Source: Anaeramoeba flamelloides (Eukaryota; Metamonada; Anaeramoebidae). Taken from it: a stretch of DNA of 64,000 bases. The translations under genes were made by a program, and so were the position numbers. Positions 51,988-62,420 of the stretch are shown here, one piece after another; position 1 is the first letter of the stretch, and every line of letters starts with the position of its first letter. The stretch is taken from the NCBI GenBank assembly GCA_027625915.1, contig JANTQA010000072.1, forward strand, positions 2,170,001-2,234,000, given 5' to 3'. The notes under the pieces are model-generated. The model worked only from the letters and a program-made list of their open reading frames with translations. It did no database searches and was not told where the DNA came from.

Positions 51988-54900
51988 GGGTAATTTTAAA
52001 AGCAAAAAATTAAAAAATAAAAAGGCAAATAATTTAATTTTTGATGACTTGACAAATAAAAACAAATTAAAATCTAATAAAAAGAATTACATTGGAGCAT
52101 TTCATATTAATTTAATATTTTTATCAGAAATTATTCACGAAATACCAAAGCACACCTTAATAAATAATTTAATTTATTTACTTCATTCTAGTTTTGTATC
52201 TTTTGATCATCCTTCACCAATTGTATTTTATCATTCCAAATTATTAATTGAAAACTTGATAATCAATTCAATCAATAATTTAGTTGCAAATAAGGATCTT
52301 GATAACAATAATGACAATTGCAATGAGAATATGGGTGGGAATGGGAGTAAGAATAATGAGAACAATTCTTCTGACAATGAAACGATTTTGATTGCAAAAA
52401 AATTAATAAAAACTTTGAGAGATAAGAATTTTAATACAACTTGGATCAATGAGCATAGAAAGTGTAATAAGAAAATCAAATTAAAATCAGAAAATATTTT
52501 AAAGAATTTAATTTTGCAAATTATTAAAACTTTTTCAAAAATTAGTCCACAATTAAAAAAAAATTGGTCGTTTTATGCTTTACAATTTGCAATAGGTATC
52601 CCCCCAGATAAAAATTTGCCAAATAATATTTTAAATTTAAGTGCTAGATCATATCAAATTTTTAGAATATTAAATTATAATTTTAAAAGCAAGCTAATTC
52701 AGCCAATAATTGATTCTTTGTTATATTCCTTGGCTAAATTTTTACAATCATTTAAAAATATTAATTGGGTTTGTTTTGAAATCATATTAAGTTTAAAATA
52801 TTTATCTAAAAAAATTAATTCTTTACTAGAATTTCCTTCCTTATTTTGGTCATTAGTTTCCTTATTAAAAATTGAAAATCAATTATTTTTCAAACAAATT
52901 TTAAAAATTTTAATTATATGTTTTAATAAAGATTTGAAGAACCCAAAGTTTAATTCCAACAGAGAGAGTAATATGAATAGTAATATCGATATAAATAATA
53001 ATTCAAATCCAAATCCAAATTCAGATAGTAATACTAATGAATTACAATCAAACCAATTATCAGATTTATTTAACAAATCGGGAACCATAGAATTAATTGA
53101 ATCAGAAAAGGGCAATAACAACGAAACAAAAAAATCACCAAAAAAGGGCACAATAAATAAATCAACTGATTCCAAGTTCCTAAATGAAAAGAAAGACTCA
53201 ATATTATCGGCTGATTTATCTTTTAATAAATTAACAAATTCAATTCCAAAAAATTTAGAAAATGAAATTAATAGTTTACAAAATTTGATAATTAAAGGAA
53301 TTACTTATAAAAATTGTCAAAGGGAAATTTTAATAATATTATCTCAGTTAACTTTTCTTAACAATCCAGAAATTATTGAAAAAGATATTGAGAAGTTTAT
53401 TCTTACTAATTTAATTACATTATTACCCTTCTTTATTAATCAACAAAATGATAATAAACAAAATAATGATGAAAAGAAGAATATGAATGGTTGTGATAAT
53501 TTTAGCAATAACAAAAATTCAACGTCAATCAAAATGATATATAAATCAATAAATTTAATTGAGGTTTTCCAAAATATTAAAGATTTAACCTCAAAATATG
53601 AATTTAAATTTATTTCTGATTTATTAGAAAAATATTTAAAAAATGGATTTGAATCAAATGAAAAATTCATTGAAGAAATTAGAAAATCAATCCAGAGAAC
53701 TTTTAAATTTAAATACAATGCCTATATTATTTCATTTTATTTCCAAATGATGAATAATTTTTCTGATCTATTTTTTAATGATTTGTGTGTCATTTTAAAT
53801 GGATTCTTAAAAGGAACAAGATTATCAAATCGGTTAAATTCACAAATCAATGAAAATTTAATTGATAGATTATTATTTTTATCTTTGCATGACAAAGAAA
53901 AAAATCCGCAAATAATTCCCATTTTAAAATTTGCACTAAATGGGGCTAATTTTAATTCTACAAAATTTGAAATTAAGAATGAAATAAACCAATGGGATTT
54001 AATTTTAAGAAAAAATGAGCAAAGGAATTTATTAGCTAATAATGCTAATTTAAATAATAAAAATCAACGGGGTAGACGGAAAGGAAGTGACAGAAATAAA
54101 GAAAAGGAAGCGGGGAAGGAGAAGGAGAATAAAGCAAAGAAGGAGATGGAGAATGGGAATGATGATAAGAAAAATAATGAAAATGGAAATAATAATAATA
54201 ATAATAAAAAGGATAAAAAATATAAAAATAAAATAATTATTCAAAAAGCCTCAAAAAGTTTAATTGAAATTTCTTCAAAGACAATCAGAAAAAAGAATAA
54301 ACTAAGATTATTTAATTATATATTGCCTATCCCAAGTGAAGATAATCCCTTATCAAAATTATTTACATTACGATCTTTATTAATTTCAAATGAAAAGTTA
54401 TTAATTATTAATAATTTTCAAGATTTAAAAAAATTACAAAACAATAATTTTACTCAATTTTTATTTAATAAAAATACAAATATAAAAAAAAAAAAGAACA
54501 AAACAAAAAGAATAAAAAAAAACAATTATAAAAGTAAATCAAATAAAAAAGAATTACACCAAAGCTTTGTTCATACAAAAATAAAAAGAAAAGAAAATTT
54601 TGATGATATCAATAATAATGATAATAAAAGAGGGGGTATTTATAATGGAGCCAATAATATCGCAAAGGTGCAAAGAGATAAAATAAAGAACACTAAAAAC
54701 ATTTTTAATGAAAGTAATGAGCATTGTAATGGAACGCCTTTGACTTTAAAAGAAAAAATTGACTTTGAAAAAAATAAAATTAAGAATCAAATAAAAAAAT
54801 TTTGGTTCAAAAAGGTGATCGAAAAAAAAAAATTTAAAAAGGAAGCAGAAAAGTTAAGAATATTTAATTTTGGTCTAAAGTTATTTAAAATATTATCTTC

Positions 54901-55292
54901 TGATTTTAAATTTTGTTTGAAAATTTCAAGAACTTTAATACCTTATGAAAACGAAAGCAAAAATACAAACAAAAGCAAAAGCACAAATGAGAACGTAGGT
55001 TGTGAAAATATCCTTTTACATAAACCTTTAAATATTGATCTATATAAACACAATATTTTCAAAAAAGCTTATATTAATTCAAAAGATCCAAATTTCATGA
55101 AAATAAATAAAATTTTAACAAACTTAATTACTGACGATAATGATAAATATTTAAATTTTACCAAGAATATGAAAGAAAATACTTCTATAATTGAGAAATG
55201 CAGAATCAATTATTTTGAAAAGCAAAAAGATACATTTATGAAAATGATTTCATTATCAGAATTCTTATTATCAAATAATAATGATAATAATA

Positions 55293-55324
<32 letters not shown>

Positions 55325-55561
55325 AAAAGAAAAATCTTTGAAATTCAATTATGTAATTGTTTAAATGATCAGCAAACTGAATTATTAAATTTCTTTATTC
55401 AATTTATTAATTTGGGTAAAATGATTACTAAAATAACCAATGTTTTATCTGATAAAGAAAAAAATATTAAGAACCTTTTAGAAACAATCGAAGAAATTAA
55501 GCAATCACTAAAAAAATTAAAAGAAAATTTAATGAAGAGAGAAAAAGAATTAAATATTTAA
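40884..55561 (+). CDS. Furry (FRY/Tao3/Mor2) family giant scaffold protein
   Basis: Four inferred exons: 40884 to about 40973, 41177-41349, 41503-41557 and 47189-55561; product about 2,896 residues. All introns are GT-AG and the phases agree (0, 2, 0). The start is the ATG at 40884, and the first residues ELSLFEFGSACTLFINK match the family's N-terminal LF-x-F helix. Exon 2 carries NILIALLKWRED, like the family's conserved SLxxWR segment. Exon 4 opens with NLIEFLFIQIVEELL, then RRIQYLKAFEYIYL, and the diagnostic NYLEKLIKILSDWDLHFVMESIIF with LQPERLLLGLKLLV. The remainder is HEAT-like helices with Asn, Lys and Glu/Asp inserts, a G-rich acidic insert near residue 820, and a C-terminal coiled coil. 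Furry proteins scaffold NDR/LATS-type kinases with MOB cofactors in polarity and morphogenesis. The exon 1 donor may be 40962 or 40974. The large exon has no ATG at its 5' end, so the upstream exons are required. Confidence 0.85.
41558..43739. other. Third intron of Furry, first part
   Basis: Donor GTAATG at 41558. Contains the segment 42060-42240 similar to the BEACH-intron sequence at 36560-36760. Otherwise AT-rich, with no gene seen. Confidence 0.45.
45481..46261. repeat. Modular hairpin array with AGTGTCG/CGACACT ends, inserted in LINE L3
   Basis: This 781-bp insertion begins AGTGTCGTTAGG and ends GGCGACACT, giving 7-bp terminal inverted repeats. Inside is a chain of hairpin-forming modules separated by TAGGTT or AACCTAACGA joints. 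They include an ACTTTAGAAATAAAC...GTTTATTTTTAAAGT hairpin at 45568-45640, a 49-bp tandem repeat at 45642-45760, a TTTTAGAAAT...ATTTCTAAAA hairpin at 45815-45875, an M-type hairpin at 45884-45960, and a second copy of the 49-bp unit near 46066. A 10-bp repeat closes it. Related modules occur at 57940-58210. No protein is encoded. Confidence 0.75.
45642..45760 (+). repeat. 49-bp tandem repeat
   Basis: Units start at 45642, 45691 and 45740, each opening CCTAAC(A/G)AAAATC(T/G)AT. The third is partial. Each unit carries the small palindrome AAAATCTATTGATTTT. A further copy lies near 46066-46115. Confidence 0.8.
46206..46265 (+). repeat. 10-bp tandem repeat, GC-rich for this window
   Basis: Six units in strict 10-bp register: GGCACTCTAC, GGCACTTGGT, AGCACTTGGT, GGTACTCTAC, GGCATTTGGC, GACACTCCCA. 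Consensus close to GGCACTTGGT. The array ends at the right boundary of the hairpin-array insertion. The small minus-strand frame here is a by-product. Confidence 0.8.
46706..47188. other. Third intron of Furry, last part and acceptor
   Basis: After the LINE poly-A tail. Contains a less AT-rich patch at 46855-46930 of unknown meaning, and ends with the acceptor AAAAAG at 47183-47188, directly in phase with NLIEFLFIQ. Confidence 0.5.
49331..49356 (+). other. G-rich tract with quadruplex potential in Furry exon 4
   Basis: G-tracts of 8, 5, 2 and 3 with one- or two-base spacers lie on the coding strand and encode a Gly-rich insert. The long tract can supply two runs of three, so a four-tract quadruplex is possible. 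Very unusual for DNA of this composition. Confidence 0.6.
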
Positions 55562-56729
55562 TTTTTATAATTTTATTTAATTGTTTTTTTTTTGTATTAG
55601 TTTTCTAAATTAAAAATAATAAAATCTTTTTTTTTTTTTTTTAACTTTTAATCTCAGTTTATTTAAATATTGTTTTGTATAAAGTTATTTCTGAAATATT
55701 TGTTTTCATTTGGTATTTGATGGATTCACCTTCAAATATCTAAAGAATTTGTTTTTTTTTTTAAAGGCCCACTTATAAACACAATCTTGTAAAATAGTTT
55801 GTGATTTTAATTTTTATTATTTTTTAATGTTTTGCCAATATGTTATGAATTAGAAACAGAGAAATGATAATTTTCAGATTTAGATTGGAAATTCATTAAA
55901 GAAATACCTTAATAATACTATAAATTTCCCAAAAAAAAAAAAAAGGGGGTGTAAAAAATATTTTCGGTTAGTATCATTGAAACTCCTTGTGCAGACAAAA
56001 TTTCTTAATTTCTTTGTGAAATTAAAATTATTTGATATATGATTTTTCAATTGTAAATGTATTCATTTTGTAATAAATTACTTCATAAACATTTTTTCTA
56101 AATATTAATTTGATGTTTCAAATTTTTTCTCTTTTCGAATTGATATTGATAAAATAATAATAATAATAATAAATTCAAATAAAGCAAGGAAATAACTTTC
56201 AAAAACACAAGAAAAAGGAGAAGGAAAAGAAATCAATCAAAAATAAAATAAAAAAAGTATCTATCAAAGATTCACCCAAATTGCCCAAAAAACGAAAATA
56301 CTCCATTTTTTTTTTTAACGAATAAATATGCTATTTGAACAACCTCAAATAAACTCTATTACAAACGTGCTCTGTTTAAACAGTAAATTGATATAGTGTT
56401 ATCATTATAAATTGTTTTTTTAACTGAAAAATATCAGTTCCGAAAAATTGTAAATTTTGAAGAATAATATTCAATATATTTTGTGTGTAAAGTGATTAGT
56501 ATCGTAAATTCCTGTAACATTTCTGATCATGTTAAAAGGTTTAATCAAATGAGAGAAAGTATCTTTGTAAAGACAATTTTTGATTGTGTATCATTACTTT
56601 AAATTTTTATTATTTGAAATAAGGTATTTCCAAAAAAGTGTTGCATCTTTTTTTATATTTCATAAAAAATAATCTTTTTTAGTGATGGTAATCATTAATA
56701 AACTATACCAAATTATTATTAATATTTAT
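55562..56729. other. Intergenic after Furry
   Basis: AT-rich, with an A/G-rich stretch near 56190-56260. No gene or known repeat is recognised. Confidence 0.4.
55618..55623 (+). terminator. Possible polyadenylation signal of Furry
   Basis: AATAAA lies 57 bases after the Furry stop and is followed by a T-rich stretch at 55626-55642. Confidence 0.35.
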
Positions 56730-57215
56730 ACCGATTGAACCAACCACTTATGTATTTAATTCAAAACATGTTAGTTGAAATATTCCCAAAAAATGAAAAA
56801 AAAAAATAGCACTTTTTTTGGGTAAATCAATGTACGACCAATTTCAATAAAAAACTGGAAAAATGGAAAGGGAACAAAGGATTTTTTTAAACAGGAAAAC
56901 ACAGTTATATGTTTTTAATTATATTGTACATTTTTTTGAGATTATACAAGTTATGAAAATAATTGTTTCGATCAAAAAGAAAATAATAAACACCAATTTT
57001 AACACCTAAAAAATATCAGATAAAACTGAGATCAGAAATTTTAATATATTTTATTTCTGCAATACAATACTATGAAACAAATTGAATTATCATCAAGAAT
57101 CTATAAATGGTTTTTAATGATTTTATATATTTAAATCCTTTTTTGAAGAATGTGTTACAAAAATATATTTTAAAATAAATTTGCCCCACTTTTTTGGAAA
57201 TAGTTTACAATTCAA
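56730..57215 (+). repeat. Repeat E, copy 2
   Basis: The partner of 16960-17470. Shared AATATTCCCAAAAAATGAAA, ACACCTAAAAAATATCAGAT and TTATCATCAAGAATCTATAA blocks in the same order. Non-coding. Confidence 0.6.
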
Positions 57216-57731
57216 AAATAACCTATAGATATATAATCGTTCATCACACACCTTACCCAACACAAGGCATAACCAATCCTGATTTAACTTTTCATTCCAG
57301 AAGAGAAATTGTACAAATACTGGCCAGTATACCAATACTCTGGCATTAGGCTGTACTTACCTTAACACTTACTAACTGACTTAAATATTTACATTGGGTC
57401 ATAAAAGCTCTATCACAGGTTTAAAGTGAAAAAAATAAAATCAATATTTTGACAAAATGTAAAATTGTTATTTTACCTTAAACTTTTATCACTGAACGAT
57501 CAGTCTTTGTAGAAGTTCTTAAAATGGCGTTTTAAAGTCATTAAATAATTTTTGTGTATTTTTAATTTTCAGATATTTTTTGGAAATATCTCAAAAACAC
57601 AAAAAAAAAAATACTTAATTAGAAAAAATGATTGTGATCTAAATATTGACTATTAATTTTAGAAAAAAATATTCATTAAAACTCTAGAATATTATAAAAA
57701 TAAAGTGAATACAAAAAATACTTCAAATAGT

Positions 57732-57765
<34 letters not shown>

Positions 57766-57939
57766 TCTGGTAGCTAGTGTCCCACTGGGGAGTAGTAGTC
57801 TTGTGGTTTTTTTTTAATTTAAAATAATTAAGTAAAATATTTGATTTTTTCTCTTCTTTCAAATTAAAAAAAAAACTAACGAGGGCGGAATGTCCATTAT
57901 TAATCACAGATCCTGTAATTTTTATATATTATCGATAAT
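57216..57939. other. Intergenic with a TA microsatellite
   Basis: No gene is seen. A (TA)n tract occupies about 57731-57761. Immediately right, 57765-57800 is unusually GC-rich for the window and reads GTGTCCCACTGGGGAGTAG. Confidence 0.45.
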
Positions 57940-58210
57940 TTTTCTATCGGGTGTATTCTGGGGACGTGTCGTCAAGTGCCGACGAGATTCTAGGTTTTCT
58001 TGAGTTTTCTTTTTTTTTTTTGTGAAATCTAGCGTTTTTCCAGAATTAGAAAGAATTTGGTAAAATCAAGATATATACTAAATACTTTCAAATCCTAGAA
58101 AACCTAACGAAAAGTGTCTAGATTTTTTTTAATTTTAGATATAAAAAGAAAAAATGTGGAATTTTCTTTGAATTTCTAAAATTACAAAAAACCTAACGAC
58201 AGTCGATAGT
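57940..58210. repeat. Composite of hairpin modules (relatives of 45481-46261 and M)
   Basis: Contains a GC-rich mini-hairpin TCGTC...GACGA near 57971, TCTAGGTTTTCTTGAGTTTT as in the 45481 array, a diverged M hairpin at 58029-58110 ending AAAACCTAACGA, and a TTTTAGAT...TTTCTAAAA hairpin at 58130-58185 ending ACCTAACGACAG. The same modules appear in a different order from the array in LINE L3. Confidence 0.6.
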
Positions 58211-58941
58211 TTTTAATTTAGTTATGCAAATGAAAGTATTGTTTTTTATATATATTTTAATTAATTTTCTTGTTATCTTTTTTTATTTGATACAATTTTC
58301 TTTAATTACTCCTTTTTCTAAATAAATGAATAAAACTCTCGAATTTTCTATTTCTTTATTAAACTGTTACATTCAACTGAAATAGATTTTAATTTGACCT
58401 TCTTTAGCACAGCTTCATATTTCGGAATGTAATAAAGGGTGATAAACTGAAATACCCTATTTTAAATAATTTTTCAAAAACTGTTCACTTGGGACTCCTA
58501 TTAAAAATCTCAAATCAATTTTTTCACAAGGATCATCACTTTTACTTTCACATTATATATATATATATCTATATATTAAATAAAGAATCTTCTTGCTACA
58601 GTTAGAATTCAGCTATAACAATAATCTTTAGGAATGATTAACATAATTATTTTTATCTATTTTTTTTGTTAATTATTGATGATCATTTTTTCAAGAATGT
58701 TTCCATTATCATTAATTGAAAATATATGGTCAAAATATTTTAAGTGGATGTGGATTTTTTAATTTGTAAAAAAAAATAAAAAAATAAAAAAATGTAAAAA
58801 TATAATTTATTTTTTTATTTATGTATTTTCATCTCTGACAATACTTTTTGTAAAAAAATAATTTACAAAATAAATTTATCTTTTTTTATATTATAATTGA
58901 TAAATTAATATTTATTCAAGGAAAAAAAAAAACCCAAAAAA
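58211..58941. other. Intergenic 3' of the RasGEF gene
   Basis: AT-rich, with short TA runs near 58555. A minus-strand AATAAA at 58911-58916 lies about 25 bases past the RasGEF stop and may be its polyadenylation signal. No gene is seen. Confidence 0.45.
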
Positions 58942-60164
58942 TTAAAGATCCATCGGGTGAGGTTTAATTTCAAAACTGATATCCCACATTGAATCTTCAT
59001 CGAGAATTTCTTGTTTCTCAAGAAAATTGTGTATGGCACTTATATATATAAAATTGTAACCAACCTGTTTAAATTTTCTGAGATAAACAATGACTTCATA
59101 AATCCTCATTCTTTTTCTCCAATTGAAAAGATTATTATCAACGAAATTTGGCAATTCGTGTATATGCGATAGATCTGTGGTGATTATCCCAACATAGGGC
59201 ATTGCTGGTAAGCTAGAGTTCGCGGTGTGCTCTCTTAAATTTTTACACCCGTTAGTAACGTCTGTCAATTTTAATAATGTGTTATAAATCTTGATGCATT
59301 TTTTTGAGAGGTCCCTTTTCAAATTAAATAATCTGCTCACTGGCGCGCTTTGTAAACCAGAAAGAATTGCAAACATGTCTTGGAAATTATTTAATTTATA
59401 AAATTGATGTGCCAATAGGATCATTTTTTCATAAATCTCTAACCTCTTTTTTGAATTTGTTTTTTCTTCCAAAATGACGGTTGATGCCCAATCTGCATAG
59501 AAATTAAACTTTTGAATCAGTTGGGTTAGATTTGGTGCCTTTTCGTTTTTGTCTCTCCTGGTCCATGCTTTATTAAATAACTCCCTTGAAGAGATCTTTG
59601 AAAAGATGTTATGCGTGTTTAGCGAAATTTGTTCTGCCAATTGGGTGATATTAACATTTTGAAAATTAATTTTATCTAAATTGATTTCAGATAATTTCCT
59701 TACTTTGCTTTTTTTTTTAATTTTTAATGATGAGTTTCGAAATTTTTGTTGGTTGTTGCTAACTGTTTTGTTTATTGAATTATTTTGTAATAGAATATCA
59801 ATTTTTTCGATATATTCTTTTATAGTCTGATTTTTTTCAGAATTGGGGTTTTCAGAATTCTTGTTTTTATTATTTTCATCCTTGCCTTTGAAATTATTTA
59901 TTAACTCGCTTTGAATAAATGTGTTTAATTTTGTTTTCACTTTGACTGGTAAAAAATGTTGTTTGTTTTCAATTAATTTTATTATTAAATTTAATGTTAA
60001 AATTTGAATATCTAATTTTTCTTCTTCTAATATTGTTCTTTGTGTTTTTGGGTGCAACGAAGGTACATCAAATCGCTCAATCAGCCTATCTAAAAGAATT
60101 GATTCGTTTGAATAACTTGGCAATAATTCTAAAAATATTTCTATAAATTCTTCCGTTTGATAGC
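58942..60164 (-). CDS. Ras guanine nucleotide exchange factor, last exon (REM end plus CDC25-type catalytic domain)
   Basis: One exon on the minus strand, opening after the acceptor TTATAG at 60165-60170 with two bases that complete a split codon. No ATG lies at its head: the frame reads YQTEEFIEIFLELLPSY, so the gene starts in an exon further right, not found in this window. About 407 residues are visible. They comprise the end of a RasGEF N-terminal (REM) module (LLDRLIERFDVPS), an Asn/Lys linker, then the catalytic domain. Its conserved regions include LAEQISLNTHNIFSKI, NKAW, a FQDMFAILSGLQSAPVSRL block matching the family's second conserved region, and LPAMPYVGIITTDLSHIHE matching the third. 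The final residues EIKPHPMDL end the domain. Such proteins load GTP onto Ras-type small GTPases in cell motility and growth signalling; the target GTPase cannot be told. Confidence 0.88.
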
Positions 60165-60785
60165 CTATAATATTAGATTAAAGTATGGAAGTAATCATTG
60201 GTGATATAGAAAGAAAGTTGTTTAGGTAAGATGAAAACGATCAATTGTGGATTTATTATATAAATATAAAGAGATATTATATATAAATTATAATTCAAAA
60301 TTTTCCAAACAGTTAAAACTGGTCCAAGCAATCACAATAATACAATTTCATTCAGATTCGAAATAATTTTGATTTTTGTAAAATATGAAAATCATTTTTT
60401 GCATCTTTTAGTTTTTTGTTTCATTTCATTTTTTAAATTACCTAACTTGTTTCGGTCGATCAATAAATTTTTTTCAATGAGATTGATGATATTAGGTTAA
60501 AGTTGAGTTTGTTCAAAATAGAAGAACTCAAATAAAATTAGCCAATGGTATCTAACCTTTTGATTGATCAATATTCCTAATAGAATTTAAACAAAATTAC
60601 CAATATATTTTTTTTGTTTTGCTCTCTCCAAAATTTTTAACACAACAATAATTTAATTAGTATTGATATTTATATATTTTTTGTTTAGTGTGCACTTTGA
60701 ATGATAAATCATTGTTAATATTCCAATTAGTGAATGTTTCTAATTTGGTAATATCTTCTTGAATTGAATAAATAAGAGTTTTTTT

Positions 60786-61677
60786 GATTTTTTATACTTT
60801 TTACCTTTTCCAAATTTCCCTTCTTAAGTTGCTTGGGCTCTATGTTCCTTCTCTTTTTTGTTTTTTTAGGTGTTTGGGAAAGGTAAAAAGTATAAAAAAT
60901 CATTATAAGAATTGGTTGACCTGATCATGACTAACCCAACCAAACTTGTTCATGATCAGATCTTCGACGAGGACTTATGCAACTGAACTGAATCCAACGA
61001 ATGCGATCTGAAACCAACCAAAGTGAACCGAATTGAACTTTCCGTACTATCTGTCGAGTCGTTACTTTGGCTGGGTTTTTGCTGTCGAGTCGGTATCTTG
61101 TACTGGGATTTTGCGAAAACAAGATTTGGGAAACTTACAAAAAAAAAAAAAAAAAAGAAAAAGGAAAAAAATAAAAAAAAAAAAGCAAAGCAACTGAAAA
61201 GAAAATTTCGAAAACCAAATCTTATTCTTAAAAACCAGAGCTTTTTAGATTCAACCCATCTATAAAGTTCTAAATCAAAATTTAATAAACAGCCTTTTTC
61301 ATTTGATCTATAGTTGTTCAAATATTTAGAACTCTTTATTAAAACAACCTATGGTGGCGATCCAAAAAAAAACGACATAAAAGGAAACAACCACCAGCCC
61401 ATTCAACACTTGGGGCACAAAAAAAACTTTTCACTGAAGTTTTTACTTATTTTCTATTATTTTTTGACTCTTTCATTTCTTGCTTTTCTTTCTCTTTTTC
61501 TTGTCTTTTTTCCTAAATAATTTATTCTTTTCATTTTTTAAAGAAAAGATATCCTTTGAGCTGTAATCCTGCTTACATTACAGTTAGGATAAAAAAAACC
61601 TAAATACAATTTTAGAGTTTCAGGCAAATAGGAGGTAATTTTGTTGAATCACCTCTGCTCAACATAAAAAAAAAAAA
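60786..61677 (+). mobile_element. Element X: unknown ~890-bp retroposon with poly-A and target duplication
   Basis: An insertion in FA copy 4, bounded by a near-perfect 16-bp duplication: AAATAAGAGTTTTTTT at 60770-60785 and AAATAAGGGTTTTTTT at 61678-61693. It ends in a 15-A run (61666-61680), the hallmark of LINE-machinery insertion. The 5' end is a hairpin (60788-60906). The middle (60930-61190) is relatively GC-rich and ends in a long A-rich tract. The 3' end reads CACCTCTGCTCAACATAAA. No credible protein is found on either strand. A fragment of a second copy is at 6380-6850. It might be a SINE-like element or a reinserted non-coding transcript. tRNA-type A and B boxes were not found. Confidence 0.65.
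60788..60906. repeat. Hairpin at the 5' end of element X
   Basis: The left arm starting at 60786 (GATTTTTTATACTTTTTACC, then TTTTCC) pairs with the right arm ending near 60903 (GGTAAAAAGTATAAAAAATC, preceded by GGAAA). About 30 bases pair with one or two mismatches around a spacer of about 45 bases. The spacer is T-rich. Confidence 0.75.
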
Positions 61678-61899
61678 AAATAAGGGTTTTTTTTTAACAA
61701 ATTGAATTTTGGGGTGTTAAAATTTTTGAATTGGGGTTTATATATAATTTCAAATTCATTATTAACTATTTTTGATTATTTTTAAAAATTATGAAATGAC
61801 TTTCTTATTTAATAAATGTAATTTTTTTTTGATTTAGAATTAATCATTGCATTTGATTTAATGATTAATTCAAATGTATATAAATTTAATTTCAAAGTT

Positions 61900-62420
61900 T
61901 TTTATGCACCAAAATTCAATTTTTGAAAAAAAAATCTTATTAAATAAGATGCTAAATACTAAATCAGAATTATTCACTAATTGGAATATTAACAATGATT
62001 TATCATTCAAAGTGCACACTAAACAAAAAATATATAAGTATCAATACTAATTAAATTATTGATGTGTTAAAAATTTTGGAGAGAGCATATCAAAAAAAAG
62101 TATTTTGTAAATTTGTTGAATTTTCATTAACAATTATTGTTTGATCAAAAGGCTACATACTATCAACTAATTGTAATTGGTTTTTCTATTTAAAATAATT
62201 CAATTTTAACCCTAATATCAATCTTTTGAAAAAATTTTTTTAATCTCATGAAACAAGTTACGTAATTAAAAAACCGAAACCAAACAAAAAAAAAAAAAGA
62301 AAAGAAAAAATGATTTTCAAAAAATCAAGATTATTTCCAAATTGAATAAATTGTGATATTGTTATTCTTTTAATTGTTTTAACTGTATCAATAAGTTGGA
62401 ATTTTATTGGATTTTATTGT
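61900..62420 (+). repeat. FA element copy 5 (uninterrupted, shows the empty insertion site)
   Basis: Carries the left block CACCAAAATTCAATTTTTG, an intact A9 run with TCTTATT at 61925-61940 (the site occupied by insertions in three other copies), then GTTAAAAATTTTGGAGAGAG, the ATTGTTTGATCAAAAGG block, AACAAGTTAC, and the right end near 62400. It stands in inverted orientation to copy 4. Confidence 0.65.

Larger units (their letters stand above)
60330..61750 (-). repeat. FA element copy 4 (minus), split by element X
   Basis: The body lies at 60330-60785 in reverse orientation (TTGATTGATCAATATTCC; CTCTCCAAAATTTTTAACAC). The missing left end is found at about 61694-61750 (CAAATTGAATTTTGGGGTG then GGGGTTTAT), beyond element X. 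Together they give about 515 bp, the usual FA length. Confidence 0.6.

Noticed and set aside
58942-60123. RasGEF start at 60123
   Set aside because: That codon is TTG, and the frame continues upstream with REM-like residues to a splice acceptor at 60165, so it is internal.
61023-61321. Protein genes inside element X
   Set aside because: Frames on both strands run through the A-rich tract and show no family resemblance or splice logic.
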